DNA of 64,000 bases from Microbacterium sp. ProA8 (lineage in GTDB: Bacteria > Actinomycetota > Actinomycetes > Actinomycetales > Microbacteriaceae). Under the pieces are notes generated by a model. That model did no database searches, was not told the DNA's origin, and saw only the letters and a list, made by a program, of their open reading frames with translations. This document shows positions 57,441 to 64,000 of this stretch, one piece after another. The stretch is taken from contig NZ_CP157000.1 of NCBI RefSeq assembly GCF_039905635.1, forward strand, positions 2,356,001 to 2,420,000, given 5' to 3'. The translations under genes were made by a program, and so were the position numbers. Every line of letters starts with the position of its first letter. Within the stretch, counting starts at the first letter, position 1.

Positions 57441-57835
57441 CCCTCGTCGACCCGCAGACGGCCGAGTACACCGCTCCCGACGGCTGGGTACGCGTGTGCG
57501 CCCTCGACGACCTCGAGGTGGAGCGCGGCCGCGCCGCTCTCCTGGGGGGCACCCAGATCGCGCTGTTCCTGCTCCACGGACCGGACGGGTCGGGCGGCCG
57601 CGTCCACGCGGTGTCGAACCTCGACCCGTACAGTCATGCGCACGTCATCTCGCGCGGCATCGTCGGAACACGGCAGGACGTCCCCACCGTGGCATCCCCC
57701 ATGTACAAGCAGGTCTTCGACCTGCGGACGGGTGTCTGTCTCGACACCCAGGGCAAGGAGCCCCTCAGCCTGCACGTGTGGCCTGTCGCCGTGGACGACG
57801 GGCACGTCCTCGTCCGCTGGGAGGGAGAGCGATGA
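57437..57835 (+). CDS. nirD: Nitrite reductase [NAD(P)H] small subunit
   Basis: The 132-residue protein has the NirD Rieske-like fold without the Cys/His ligands of true Rieske centres, as expected ('VHAVSNLDPYSHAHVISRGIVG' and 'VASPMYKQVFDLRTGVCLD', both shortened). It partners NirB. Its ATG overlaps the nirB stop and its own stop overlaps the SUMT start, so the three proteins are translationally coupled. Confidence 0.94.
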   Translation: MTLVDPQTAEYTAPDGWVRVCALDDLEVERGRAALLGGTQIALFLLHGPDGSGGRVHAVSNLDPYSHAHVISRGIVGTRQDVPTVASPMYKQVFDLRTGVCLDTQGKEPLSLHVWPVAVDDGHVLVRWEGER

Positions 57836-58605
57836 CCGGCCGGGTGGAGAACACGGTCGGCCGCGTCGACCTGATCGGCGGCGGTCCGGGTCCGATCGAC
57901 CTGCTGACCTTGCGCGCGTGGCGTCTGCTGCAGCGCGCGGACGTCGTCGTGATGGACCGGCTGGGTCCGACCGACATCCGTGACCACGTCGGGCCCGACG
58001 TCGAGGTCATCGACGTCGGCAAGCACCCGGGACACCATCCCGTGCCGCAGGAGGCGATCAACGACCTCCTGGTCGCCCGCGCACAGGACGGCAAGCGCGT
58101 GGTGCGCCTCAAGGGCGGCGATCCGTTCGTCTTCGGCCGCGGCGGCGAAGAGGTCGCCGCCTGCCTGGCTGCCGGCATCCCGGTCGACGTGGTGCCCGGC
58201 ATCTCGAGCGCCATCGCGGTGCCGCAGGCAGCCGGCATCCCGGTCACCCATCGCGGTGTCGCCGGCGCCGTCCACATCGTCAACGGCCCGTCGGAGGTCA
58301 CCGACGCGACGCTCGCCGCTCTCCGCGACGACAGCGTGACGACCGTGATCCTGATGGGCGTCGGCGCGCTGCCCCGCATCGTCTCCGACGCGCTGCACGC
58401 CGGTGTGCCGGCCGACCGCCCGGTCGCGATCGTCGAGCGCGGCCATCACCGCGATCAGCGCACGACGCGCAGTACGCTGGCCACGGTGGTGGTGGATGCC
58501 GGCCGTGCCGGTGTGCGAAACCCCGCCGTCATCGTCGTGGGCGACGTGGCCCGTGCCGGGCTGCTGCAGCCCGAACACCAGCTGGCAGGTGACACCGTCC
58601 GTTGA
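57832..58605 (+). CDS. Uroporphyrinogen-III C-methyltransferase (SUMT)
   Basis: The 257-residue enzyme makes precorrin-2 from uroporphyrinogen III using S-adenosylmethionine, the first step to siroheme. It shows 'VDLIGGGPGPIDLLTLRAWR', 'VVMDRLGPTDI', 'VRLKGGDPFVFGRGGEE' and 'VPGISSAIAVPQAAGIPVTHRGVA' (split). It lacks the N-terminal oxidase/ferrochelatase part of CysG, so those steps must be encoded elsewhere. Coupled to nirD (ATGA) and the HemD-like regulator (TTGA). Confidence 0.94.
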   Translation: MTGRVENTVGRVDLIGGGPGPIDLLTLRAWRLLQRADVVVMDRLGPTDIRDHVGPDVEVIDVGKHPGHHPVPQEAINDLLVARAQDGKRVVRLKGGDPFVFGRGGEEVAACLAAGIPVDVVPGISSAIAVPQAAGIPVTHRGVAGAVHIVNGPSEVTDATLAALRDDSVTTVILMGVGALPRIVSDALHAGVPADRPVAIVERGHHRDQRTTRSTLATVVVDAGRAGVRNPAVIVVGDVARAGLLQPEHQLAGDTVR

Positions 58606-59738
58606 GCTCCACCACTCGCCCCACCCTGTCGGCCGCGCTCGAGGGCTGCACGATCGTGATCGCCGTCGACCGTCGGTCGTCGGAGCTCACCGCTGCCCTC
58701 GAACGTCACGGCGCACAGGTCCGCCACGCGCCGGCGCTCACGATCGTGCCGCACATCGACGACGACGCCCTGATCGCGGCGACGCGCGAGCTCATCGCGC
58801 GTCAGCCCGATGTGGTGGTCGCGACGACCGGCGTGGGCTTCCGGGGGTGGATGGAGGCGGCCGACGAAGCGGGGCTCCTCGACGACCTCCACGCGGCGCT
58901 CAGCCGCGCGCAGATCGTCGCGCGCGGCCCCAAGGCGCGCGGCGCGATCCAGCAGGCGGGACTCACGGCCGACTGGGTCGCCGAGTCCGAGACATCCGTC
59001 GAGCTGGGCGAGTTCCTCCTCGCCGAGGGAGTCGCCGGCAGGCGCGTCGCCGTGCAGCACCACGGCTCGGGCGCCGACGGCCTCGACGAGCTGTTCACGC
59101 GCGCGGGCGCCGACGTCGTGAGCCTCACGGTCTACCGCTGGGGCCCGCCGCCGGATCCCGCGGCCGTCGCGCGCTCGGTCGTCGCGGCCGCGGCGGGCGA
59201 GGTCGACGCCGTGCTGTTCACCTCCGCTCCGGGCGCCGCGGAGTGGGTCACGGCCGCACGCCAGGAGGGCGTGCTCGAGGCGATCGTCGAGCGCGAGGCG
59301 GAGCGCCGGGTGCTGATGGCCGCGGTGGGCCCCATCACGGCGGGCCCGCTGCGCGAGGCCGGTCTCGATCCCCTGATCGCCGAGCGCGGACGCCTCGGCT
59401 CACTCGTGCGTGCCGTCGTGACGCATTTCGGCGGCGGTGGCGCGGCGTCGCTTCCCACGTCGGCCGGCCGGCTCGAACTGCGCAGCACCGGCATCGTGCT
59501 GGAGGGCCGTCACATCCCGCTCTCGCGCAGCGCCACCGACATCGTCGCCACGCTGTTCGACGCCCAGGGCGGCGTCGTCTCCCGACCCCGTCTGCAGGCG
59601 GCGCTCCCCCGGTCGGGCGAGAACACCCACGCGGTCGAGATGGCCGTCGCGCGTCTGCGCGAAGCGCTGGGGGTTCCCGACCTCGTGAAGACGGTCGTCA
59701 AGCGGGGCTACCGGCTCAACGTCGTCGACCCCGCCTGA
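58602..59738 (+). CDS. HemD-domain transcriptional regulator, NnaR-like
   Basis: The 378-residue protein combines a uroporphyrinogen-III synthase-type region (about 10-280) with a C-terminal winged helix (about 285-376: 'SRSATDIVATLFDAQGGVVS', 'VEMAVARLREALGVPDLVKT', 'KRGYRLNVV') of the OmpR type. This two-part layout is that of NnaR, a regulator of nitrate/nitrite assimilation that helps GlnR in Streptomyces and Mycobacterium. It starts at TTG 58602, overlapping the SUMT stop. It is the obvious candidate to act on the matched nirB and narK promoters. Confidence 0.87.
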   Translation: MSSTTRPTLSAALEGCTIVIAVDRRSSELTAALERHGAQVRHAPALTIVPHIDDDALIAATRELIARQPDVVVATTGVGFRGWMEAADEAGLLDDLHAALSRAQIVARGPKARGAIQQAGLTADWVAESETSVELGEFLLAEGVAGRRVAVQHHGSGADGLDELFTRAGADVVSLTVYRWGPPPDPAAVARSVVAAAAGEVDAVLFTSAPGAAEWVTAARQEGVLEAIVEREAERRVLMAAVGPITAGPLREAGLDPLIAERGRLGSLVRAVVTHFGGGGAASLPTSAGRLELRSTGIVLEGRHIPLSRSATDIVATLFDAQGGVVSRPRLQAALPRSGENTHAVEMAVARLREALGVPDLVKTVVKRGYRLNVVDPA

Positions 59739-59744
59739 GCCGCG

Positions 59745-60446
59745 TCAGGGCGCCGGCTCGGTTTCGGTCTGCCGCAGCAGATCGGGGCGGTGCGCCCGGG
59801 TCCGCTCCAGGCTCTGCTCGCGCCGCCATGCGGCGATCGCCCCGTGGTTGCCGCTCAGCAGCACCGGCGGCACCTCCATGCCGCGCCATTCGGCGGGCTT
59901 GGTGTAGCTCGGGTACTCGAGCAGACCGAGCTCGTGGGACTCCTCGACCAGGCTCTCCGGGTTTCCCACGACCCCGGGGATGAGGCGTGATACAGCCTCG
60001 ATGACGGCCATCGCCGCGACCTCGCCGCCGTTGAGCACGTAGTCGCCGAGGCTCACGAGCCGCACGCGCCTGCGCGCGGCGTAGTGATCGACGACCCGCT
60101 GGTCGATGCCCTCGTAGCGCCCGCACGCGAAGACGAGGTGCTTCTCCTCGGCCAGCTCCCGCGCCATCGGCTGCGAGAACAGCTCGCCCGCCGGCGAAGG
60201 AACGAGCAGCACGGCGTCGTCGCTCAGCAGCTCGTCGAGCGCCTCGCCCCACGGCTCCGGCTTCATCACCATGCCCGCACCGCCACCGTAGGGGGTGTCG
60301 TCGACGGTGCGGTGGCGGTCATGCGTCCAGTCGCGGAGGTCGTGGACGTGCATGTCGAGGATGCCGCGGTCACGGGCCTTCCCGATCAGCGAGACGCCGA
60401 GCACGTCGAAGAACGTCGGGAAGATCGTGACGATGTCGACGCGCAT
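59745..60446 (-). CDS. trmD: tRNA (guanine-N1)-methyltransferase
   Basis: The 233-residue SPOUT enzyme methylates G37 of tRNA. It has '[20 protein letters not shown]', '[17 protein letters not shown]', '[14 protein letters not shown]' and the knot motif '[17 protein letters not shown]'. It sits alone between the nir operon and narK, separated from rplS, its usual neighbour, by about 13 kb. rimM and rpsP are not in view. Start ATG 60446; a longer frame to 60494 is not needed. Confidence 0.96.
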   Translation of the reverse strand: MRVDIVTIFPTFFDVLGVSLIGKARDRGILDMHVHDLRDWTHDRHRTVDDTPYGGGAGMVMKPEPWGEALDELLSDDAVLLVPSPAGELFSQPMARELAEEKHLVFACGRYEGIDQRVVDHYAARRRVRLVSLGDYVLNGGEVAAMAVIEAVSRLIPGVVGNPESLVEESHELGLLEYPSYTKPAEWRGMEVPPVLLSGNHGAIAAWRREQSLERTRAHRPDLLRQTETEPAP

Positions 60447-60527
60447 GACTTCGAGTCTAGGAGCCGCCCGTGTTTCCGATGTGTGTCGGCACACCCACCA
60501 CGGCGGCCGAGGGTCGGTGACGCAGAA

Positions 60528-60582
60528 GTGATCGAGAAGTAACCGCGCGGGCTGCCGGGCCGAAACACCGTGTTCCTAGCGT
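60528..60582 (+). promoter_or_regulatory. narK promoter/operator matched to that of nirB
   Basis: GTGAT (60528-60532), six bases, GTAAC (60539-60543), GAAACACC from 60562 and TAGCGT at 60577-60582, with the same internal distances as before nirB. The +1 would fall about 40 bases before the narK ATG. Confidence 0.7.
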
Positions 60583-60626
60583 GGAGACACACTCACTCAC
60601 GTGTCTGCTCACCTCAGGGAGGCGCC

Positions 60627-62060
60627 ATGACCACGACCGATTCGCCGTCGTTGACGGAGACCGCTGCTTCGCCCCGCACCACCGCACCGGCCGACGCGCC
60701 GGTCGTCCTCACCCACCGCTCCGGCCGCTGGATCGACGGGTGGAACGCCGAGAACGCGACGTTCTGGCTCGGGGAGGGTCGTGCGATCGCGCGGCGCAAC
60801 CTCGGCTGGTCGATCTTCGCGGAGTTCCTCGGCTTCATCATCTGGCAGCTGTGGAGCATCGTCGTCGTGATGCTCCCGGCCGCCGGCTTCCAGCTCACCA
60901 GCTCCGAGTCGTTCTGGCTCATCTCGCTCCCGAGCCTCGTCGGCGCGACCCTGCGCTTCCCGTACACGTTCATGGTCGCGATCTTCGGCGGCCGCAACTG
61001 GACGATCGTCTCGGCGGGGCTCCTGCTCATCCCGGCGGTGCTGCTCGGCATCGTCGTCTCGAACCCGGAGACCCCGTTCGGCGTGCTGCTGCTCGTCGCG
61101 GCCCTCGGTGGCGTCGGCGGCGGAAACTTCGCCAGCTCCATGGCGAACATCACCTACTTCTTCCCGCAGAAGGAGAAGGGCTGGGCGCTCGGCCTCAATG
61201 CCGCCGGTGGCAACCTCGGCACGTCGGTCGCGCAGTTCGCCGTCCCGATCGCCGTGACGATCGGCGCCGGTGCCACGCTCAACATCGCGCTCGCCGGATG
61301 GATGTGGATCCCGCTGATCCTGCTCGCGATGTACGGCGCATGGCGCTACATGGACAACCTGTCGTCCGCCAAAGCCGACTTCGGCAGCTCTGCCGCGGCC
61401 CTGCGTGAACCGCACCTGTGGATCATGGCCGTCCTCTACATCGGCACCTTCGGCTCGTTCATCGGCTTCGCGAGCGTGTTCCCGAAGCTCATCGCCGACC
61501 AGTTCCCGGAGTTCTCGACGATCCAGGTCGGGCAGGCGGCCGTCTCGCTGGCGTTCCTCGGGGCTCTCGTCGGCTCGCTCGCCCGCCCGTACGGCGGCCG
61601 TCTGGCCGACCGCTTCGGGGGCGCGCGGGTCACCGTGGGCGCCTTCGCGGTGATGGCGCTCGGCGCGCTCGCCTTGGTCTGGACTCTGCCGCTGCGCAAC
61701 TTCGCGGTCTTCCTCGGCTGCTTCCTGGTGCTCTTCGCCGCGACCGGAATGGGCAACGGCTCCACCTACCGCATGATCCCCAGCATCTTCGCCGGTCGCG
61801 CGCTGGCCCGGGGATTCGCGCCGGGGACGCCCGACGCCGCCAGGATGCAGCGCAAGTCGGCCGCGGCCCTCGGCCTCATCTCGGCGATCGGCGCGTACGG
61901 CGGCTTCCTGGTGCCGCAGGTGCTGAACGCGTCCCAGCTGGCGACCGGCGGATACTCGGCGGCGTTCGTGGGCTTCGTGGCCGCCTACGTCGGGCTGCTC
62001 CTCCTGACGTTCTTCGTCTACGTCCTCCCGCGGCCGTCGCTGGCGAAGCAGCGCATCTGA
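60627..62060 (+). CDS. narK: Nitrate/nitrite transporter NarK
   Basis: The 477-residue NNP-family transporter has about twelve membrane segments and the nitrate signature 'GNFASSMANITYFFPQKEKG' at about residues 167-186, with a second, related Gly-rich stretch later ('AATGMGNGSTYRMIPSIF'). It imports nitrate and/or exports nitrite. An AGGGAGG ribosome site precedes the ATG. The soluble N-terminal 55 residues are polar. It shares its promoter layout with nirB and is followed by a strong terminator. Confidence 0.95.
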   Translation: MTTTDSPSLTETAASPRTTAPADAPVVLTHRSGRWIDGWNAENATFWLGEGRAIARRNLGWSIFAEFLGFIIWQLWSIVVVMLPAAGFQLTSSESFWLISLPSLVGATLRFPYTFMVAIFGGRNWTIVSAGLLLIPAVLLGIVVSNPETPFGVLLLVAALGGVGGGNFASSMANITYFFPQKEKGWALGLNAAGGNLGTSVAQFAVPIAVTIGAGATLNIALAGWMWIPLILLAMYGAWRYMDNLSSAKADFGSSAAALREPHLWIMAVLYIGTFGSFIGFASVFPKLIADQFPEFSTIQVGQAAVSLAFLGALVGSLARPYGGRLADRFGGARVTVGAFAVMALGALALVWTLPLRNFAVFLGCFLVLFAATGMGNGSTYRMIPSIFAGRALARGFAPGTPDAARMQRKSAAALGLISAIGAYGGFLVPQVLNASQLATGGYSAAFVGFVAAYVGLLLLTFFVYVLPRPSLAKQRI

Positions 62061-62074
62061 CCGCACGTCTTCAC

Positions 62075-62115
62075 CGGAAGAGCGGATGCCTCGACTCGAG
62101 GCATCCGCTCTTCCG
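62075..62115 (+). terminator. Strong terminator after narK
   Basis: A perfect 20-bp inverted repeat (62075-62094 with 62096-62115) starting 14 bases past the narK stop, followed by TCTGT. Such a long stem would also stop the opposite-strand transcript of the flavoprotein gene. Confidence 0.88.
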
Positions 62116-62168
62116 TCTGTGCGGGCGTATCGGGCAGCAGTTCCCCGCAGGATCGCGGGATGGCTTGA

Positions 62169-62287
62169 GCGTGTCCCACTTTCTCTTGCCAGGAGCACCT
62201 CATGCGACCGATTTCGGGACACGCACGCCGAAAAGCGGGACATGCAGGGCAGCGCGACGAAAAGCGGGACATGCAGGGCGGCGCGAC
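62169..62287. repeat. Direct and inverted repeats around GAAAAGCGGGACATGC
   Basis: Two tandem 29-base units (62230-62258 and 62259-62287) differ at one position. A degenerate part-unit lies just before (about 62208-62229). To the left, GCGTGTCCC (62169-62177) is the exact inverse of GGGACACGC (62216-62224), and TGTCCCACTTTC (62172-62183) is close to the inverse of the unit's GAAAAGCGGGACA. This looks like the end of a mobile element or a clustered binding site. Confidence 0.7.
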
Positions 62288-62297
62288 GAACCTGGGG

Positions 62298-64000
62298 TCA
62301 GTACACGTCGCGGACGTAGCGCTCCTCGGCGGCGAGGGCGCGCGTGTACTCCGCCGCGGCCTCCTCGGAGAGCTTGCCGTGCTGCTGCGCGATGGCGATG
62401 AGGGTCGCGTCGACGTCCTTGGCCATGCGGGTCGCGTCGCCGCACACGTAGACGTGGGCACCCTCCTCGAGCCACCGCCACAGGCGGGCGCCGTGCTCGA
62501 TCATGCGGTCCTGCACGTAGATCTTCTGCCGCTGGTCACGCGAGAAGGCGAGGTCGAGGCGCGTCAGGAAGCCGTCGTCCCGCATCTCCTCGAGCTCCTC
62601 GCGGTAGTAGAAGTCGGTCGCCGCGTGCTGCTCGCCGAAGAAGAGCCAGTTGCGGCCGGTGTGGCCGTCTGCCCGGCGGTCGTGCAGGAACCCGCGGAAC
62701 GGCGCGATGCCGGTGCCCGGGCCGATCATGATCATCGGAGCGTCGCCGGCCGCAGGCGGCCGGAAGGCGGGCGATCGCTGCAGATAGACCGGCGCCGAGG
62801 CCGCAGCGCCGTCGGCGAGGAAGGTCGAGCACACGCCACCGCGCGCACGCCCCGATTCCGTCTCGAAGCGCACCACCGAAACGGTCAGCTCGACGGTGTC
62901 GGGGTCGCTCTTCGGGCTCGACGAGATCGAATACTGCCGGGGTTGCAGGCGCTTGAGCACGCCGACCCAGTCCTCGGCGGTCGCCGTCACCGGGAAGTCG
63001 CGCACGAGGTCGACGGCCTGCTGGCTCCACAGGAACTGCTCGAGGCGCCCCTTGTTCTCGCGTCGGAGCAGCGCCGACAGTGTGCCGTCGCCGCTGCGCT
63101 CTGCGATGAACCGCACGAGATCGAGCGGGGTCTTGGTGATGTCGAGTCGCGTGCGGAGGGCGTCCACGAAGGTGCGCTCCTGGCCATCGAGCTCGACGAT
63201 CGTGTGCGGCGCGATTCCGGTGGCGTCGAGCCACTCCGCGACCACGCCGGGCGAATTGGCGCACACGACGCCGAGCGAGTCGCCGGCCTCGTACTGCGCG
63301 CCGGTGTCGGAGAGGTCGAAGGCGATTCGCCGCACTTCCTTCTCGGAGCCCGGCCCGCTGAGCAGGTCGTTGCGCACGAGGGATGCGCCCACCGGGTTCG
63401 AGCGGCTGAAGAACCGGCGGGCGGGCGGTGCCGCCAAGCCGAGAGCTGCTCCCCCGCCGGCTGCGCCGAGGGCAGAGGTGCCCGGAGCCTCTGCCACCAG
63501 TGTGTCGAGGATCTGCGCCAGCCATGCCGCGCGGGGCTCCTCGGCGTCCGGCTCGAGGTCGACGCGCTCGAGGAGGGCCGTCGCGCCGAGCTCGCCGAGC
63601 CGCGCATCGAGCCGCCGACCGTGGCCGCAGAAGTCGTCGTAGCTCGAGTCGCCCAGCGCGAGCACCGCGTAGCGCAGCCCCGACAGTTCGGGCGCTCCGT
63701 CGGCCTTCAGCTCGTGCCACAGCGCCGCCGCGTTGTCGGGCGGGCCACCGTCGCCGAACGTCGACGTGACGACCAGCAGACGGCGCACGGTGGTCAGATC
63801 AGACGCGCGCAGCTCCGCCATGCTCCGGGCACGCGCCGGGATGCCTCGGGCGCCGAGGGCCCCCGCCGCTGCTGCGGCGAACTCCTCGGCATTGCCGGTC
63901 TGCGAGCCCCACAGCACCACGACCTCGTCCTGGGCCGCGGCCGACGGCATCCCGAACCCGACCGTGGTGCGCGAGAAGGCCCCGGCGAGCACGCCGTCGA
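62298..64000 (-). CDS. Reductase flavoprotein, C-terminal part (CysJ-like; likely fused nitrate reductase)
   Basis: About 567 residues are visible and the frame is open to the window edge. Domains in order: flavodoxin-like ('[13 protein letters not shown]'), FAD-binding ('[13 protein letters not shown]', '[11 protein letters not shown]'), and NADPH-binding ('[14 protein letters not shown]', '[14 protein letters not shown]'). This is the CysJ/sulfite-reductase flavoprotein layout. In actinobacteria the same module is often fused to the C-terminus of assimilatory nitrate reductase; the neighbouring narK, nirBD and an open N-terminus make that likely here, but the nitrate reductase part is outside the window. 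Confidence 0.88.
   Translation of the reverse strand, partial: DGVLAGAFSRTTVGFGMPSAAAQDEVVVLWGSQTGNAEEFAAAAAGALGARGIPARARSMAELRASDLTTVRRLLVVTSTFGDGGPPDNAAALWHELKADGAPELSGLRYAVLALGDSSYDDFCGHGRRLDARLGELGATALLERVDLEPDAEEPRAAWLAQILDTLVAEAPGTSALGAAGGGAALGLAAPPARRFFSRSNPVGASLVRNDLLSGPGSEKEVRRIAFDLSDTGAQYEAGDSLGVVCANSPGVVAEWLDATGIAPHTIVELDGQERTFVDALRTRLDITKTPLDLVRFIAERSGDGTLSALLRRENKGRLEQFLWSQQAVDLVRDFPVTATAEDWVGVLKRLQPRQYSISSSPKSDPDTVELTVSVVRFETESGRARGGVCSTFLADGAAASAPVYLQRSPAFRPPAAGDAPMIMIGPGTGIAPFRGFLHDRRADGHTGRNWLFFGEQHAATDFYYREELEEMRDDGFLTRLDLAFSRDQRQKIYVQDRMIEHGARLWRWLEEGAHVYVCGDATRMAKDVDATLIAIAQQHGKLSEEAAAEYTRALAAEERYVRDVY

Noticed and set aside
62230..62287. CRISPR-like direct repeats
   Set aside because: Units are directly tandem with no spacers.

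Overview
The window is high-GC DNA from an actinobacterium of the Microbacteriaceae, most likely Microbacterium. Evidence: many GTG starts, ATGA/GTGA gene overlaps, actinobacterial gene strings (rpsB-tsf-pyrH-frr-cdsA-divIVA; rplS-lepB-rnhB-DUF2469-yraN-yifB-dprA-xerC; gatC-gatA-gatB), GlgE and TreXYZ glucan/trehalose enzymes, and a HemD-type nitrite regulator. The genus is an inference.

1-8225 is one end of a prophage. Its base composition is visibly less GC-rich than the rest. About twenty small genes run leftwards from a divergent regulatory switch near 7.1 kb, mostly with 1-14 base overlaps; several encode proteins under 60 residues. Recognisable members are a two-domain HTH/excisionase-like protein, an ERF single-strand annealing protein, an HNH nuclease and a winged-helix replication protein. 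The prophage ends in 25 bases that read as the 3' end of tRNA-His (T loop, C73, encoded CCA), taken here as an attachment site. No integrase, structural or lysis gene is in view.

8282-10320 holds a zincin metallopeptidase, ClpS, a DUF2017 protein, a P-loop kinase-like protein and a small GerW-like membrane protein. 10407-21967 holds dinB, gatBAC, an acyl-CoA ligase, a YciI protein, ligA, mnmA and a cysteine desulfurase. 22079-28495 is glgX-glgE-glgB, for glucan debranching, maltosyl transfer and branching. 28507-34979 holds a thioredoxin/TPR protein, a large membrane protein with an internal lipobox, an AI-2E-type permease, a hydrolase, a lysozyme-like protein and a DivIVA-repeat protein.

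34976-39322 is cdsA-frr-pyrH-tsf-rpsB (leftwards). A divergent M23-like protein follows, then xerC-dprA-yifB-yraN, a DUF2469 gene, rnhB, lepB and rplS (leftwards), a membrane protein and map (rightwards). 48251-54553 is treX-treY-treZ (leftwards), which would convert alpha-glucan to trehalose.

54783-62060 is nitrite/nitrate assimilation: nirB-nirD-SUMT-HemD/NnaR-like regulator, then trmD on the other strand, then narK. The C-terminal part of a reductase flavoprotein runs off the right edge. nirB and narK share a promoter/operator layout with identical internal spacing, pointing to joint control, probably by GlnR plus the HemD-type regulator. An unusual repeat cluster lies between narK and the flavoprotein gene.
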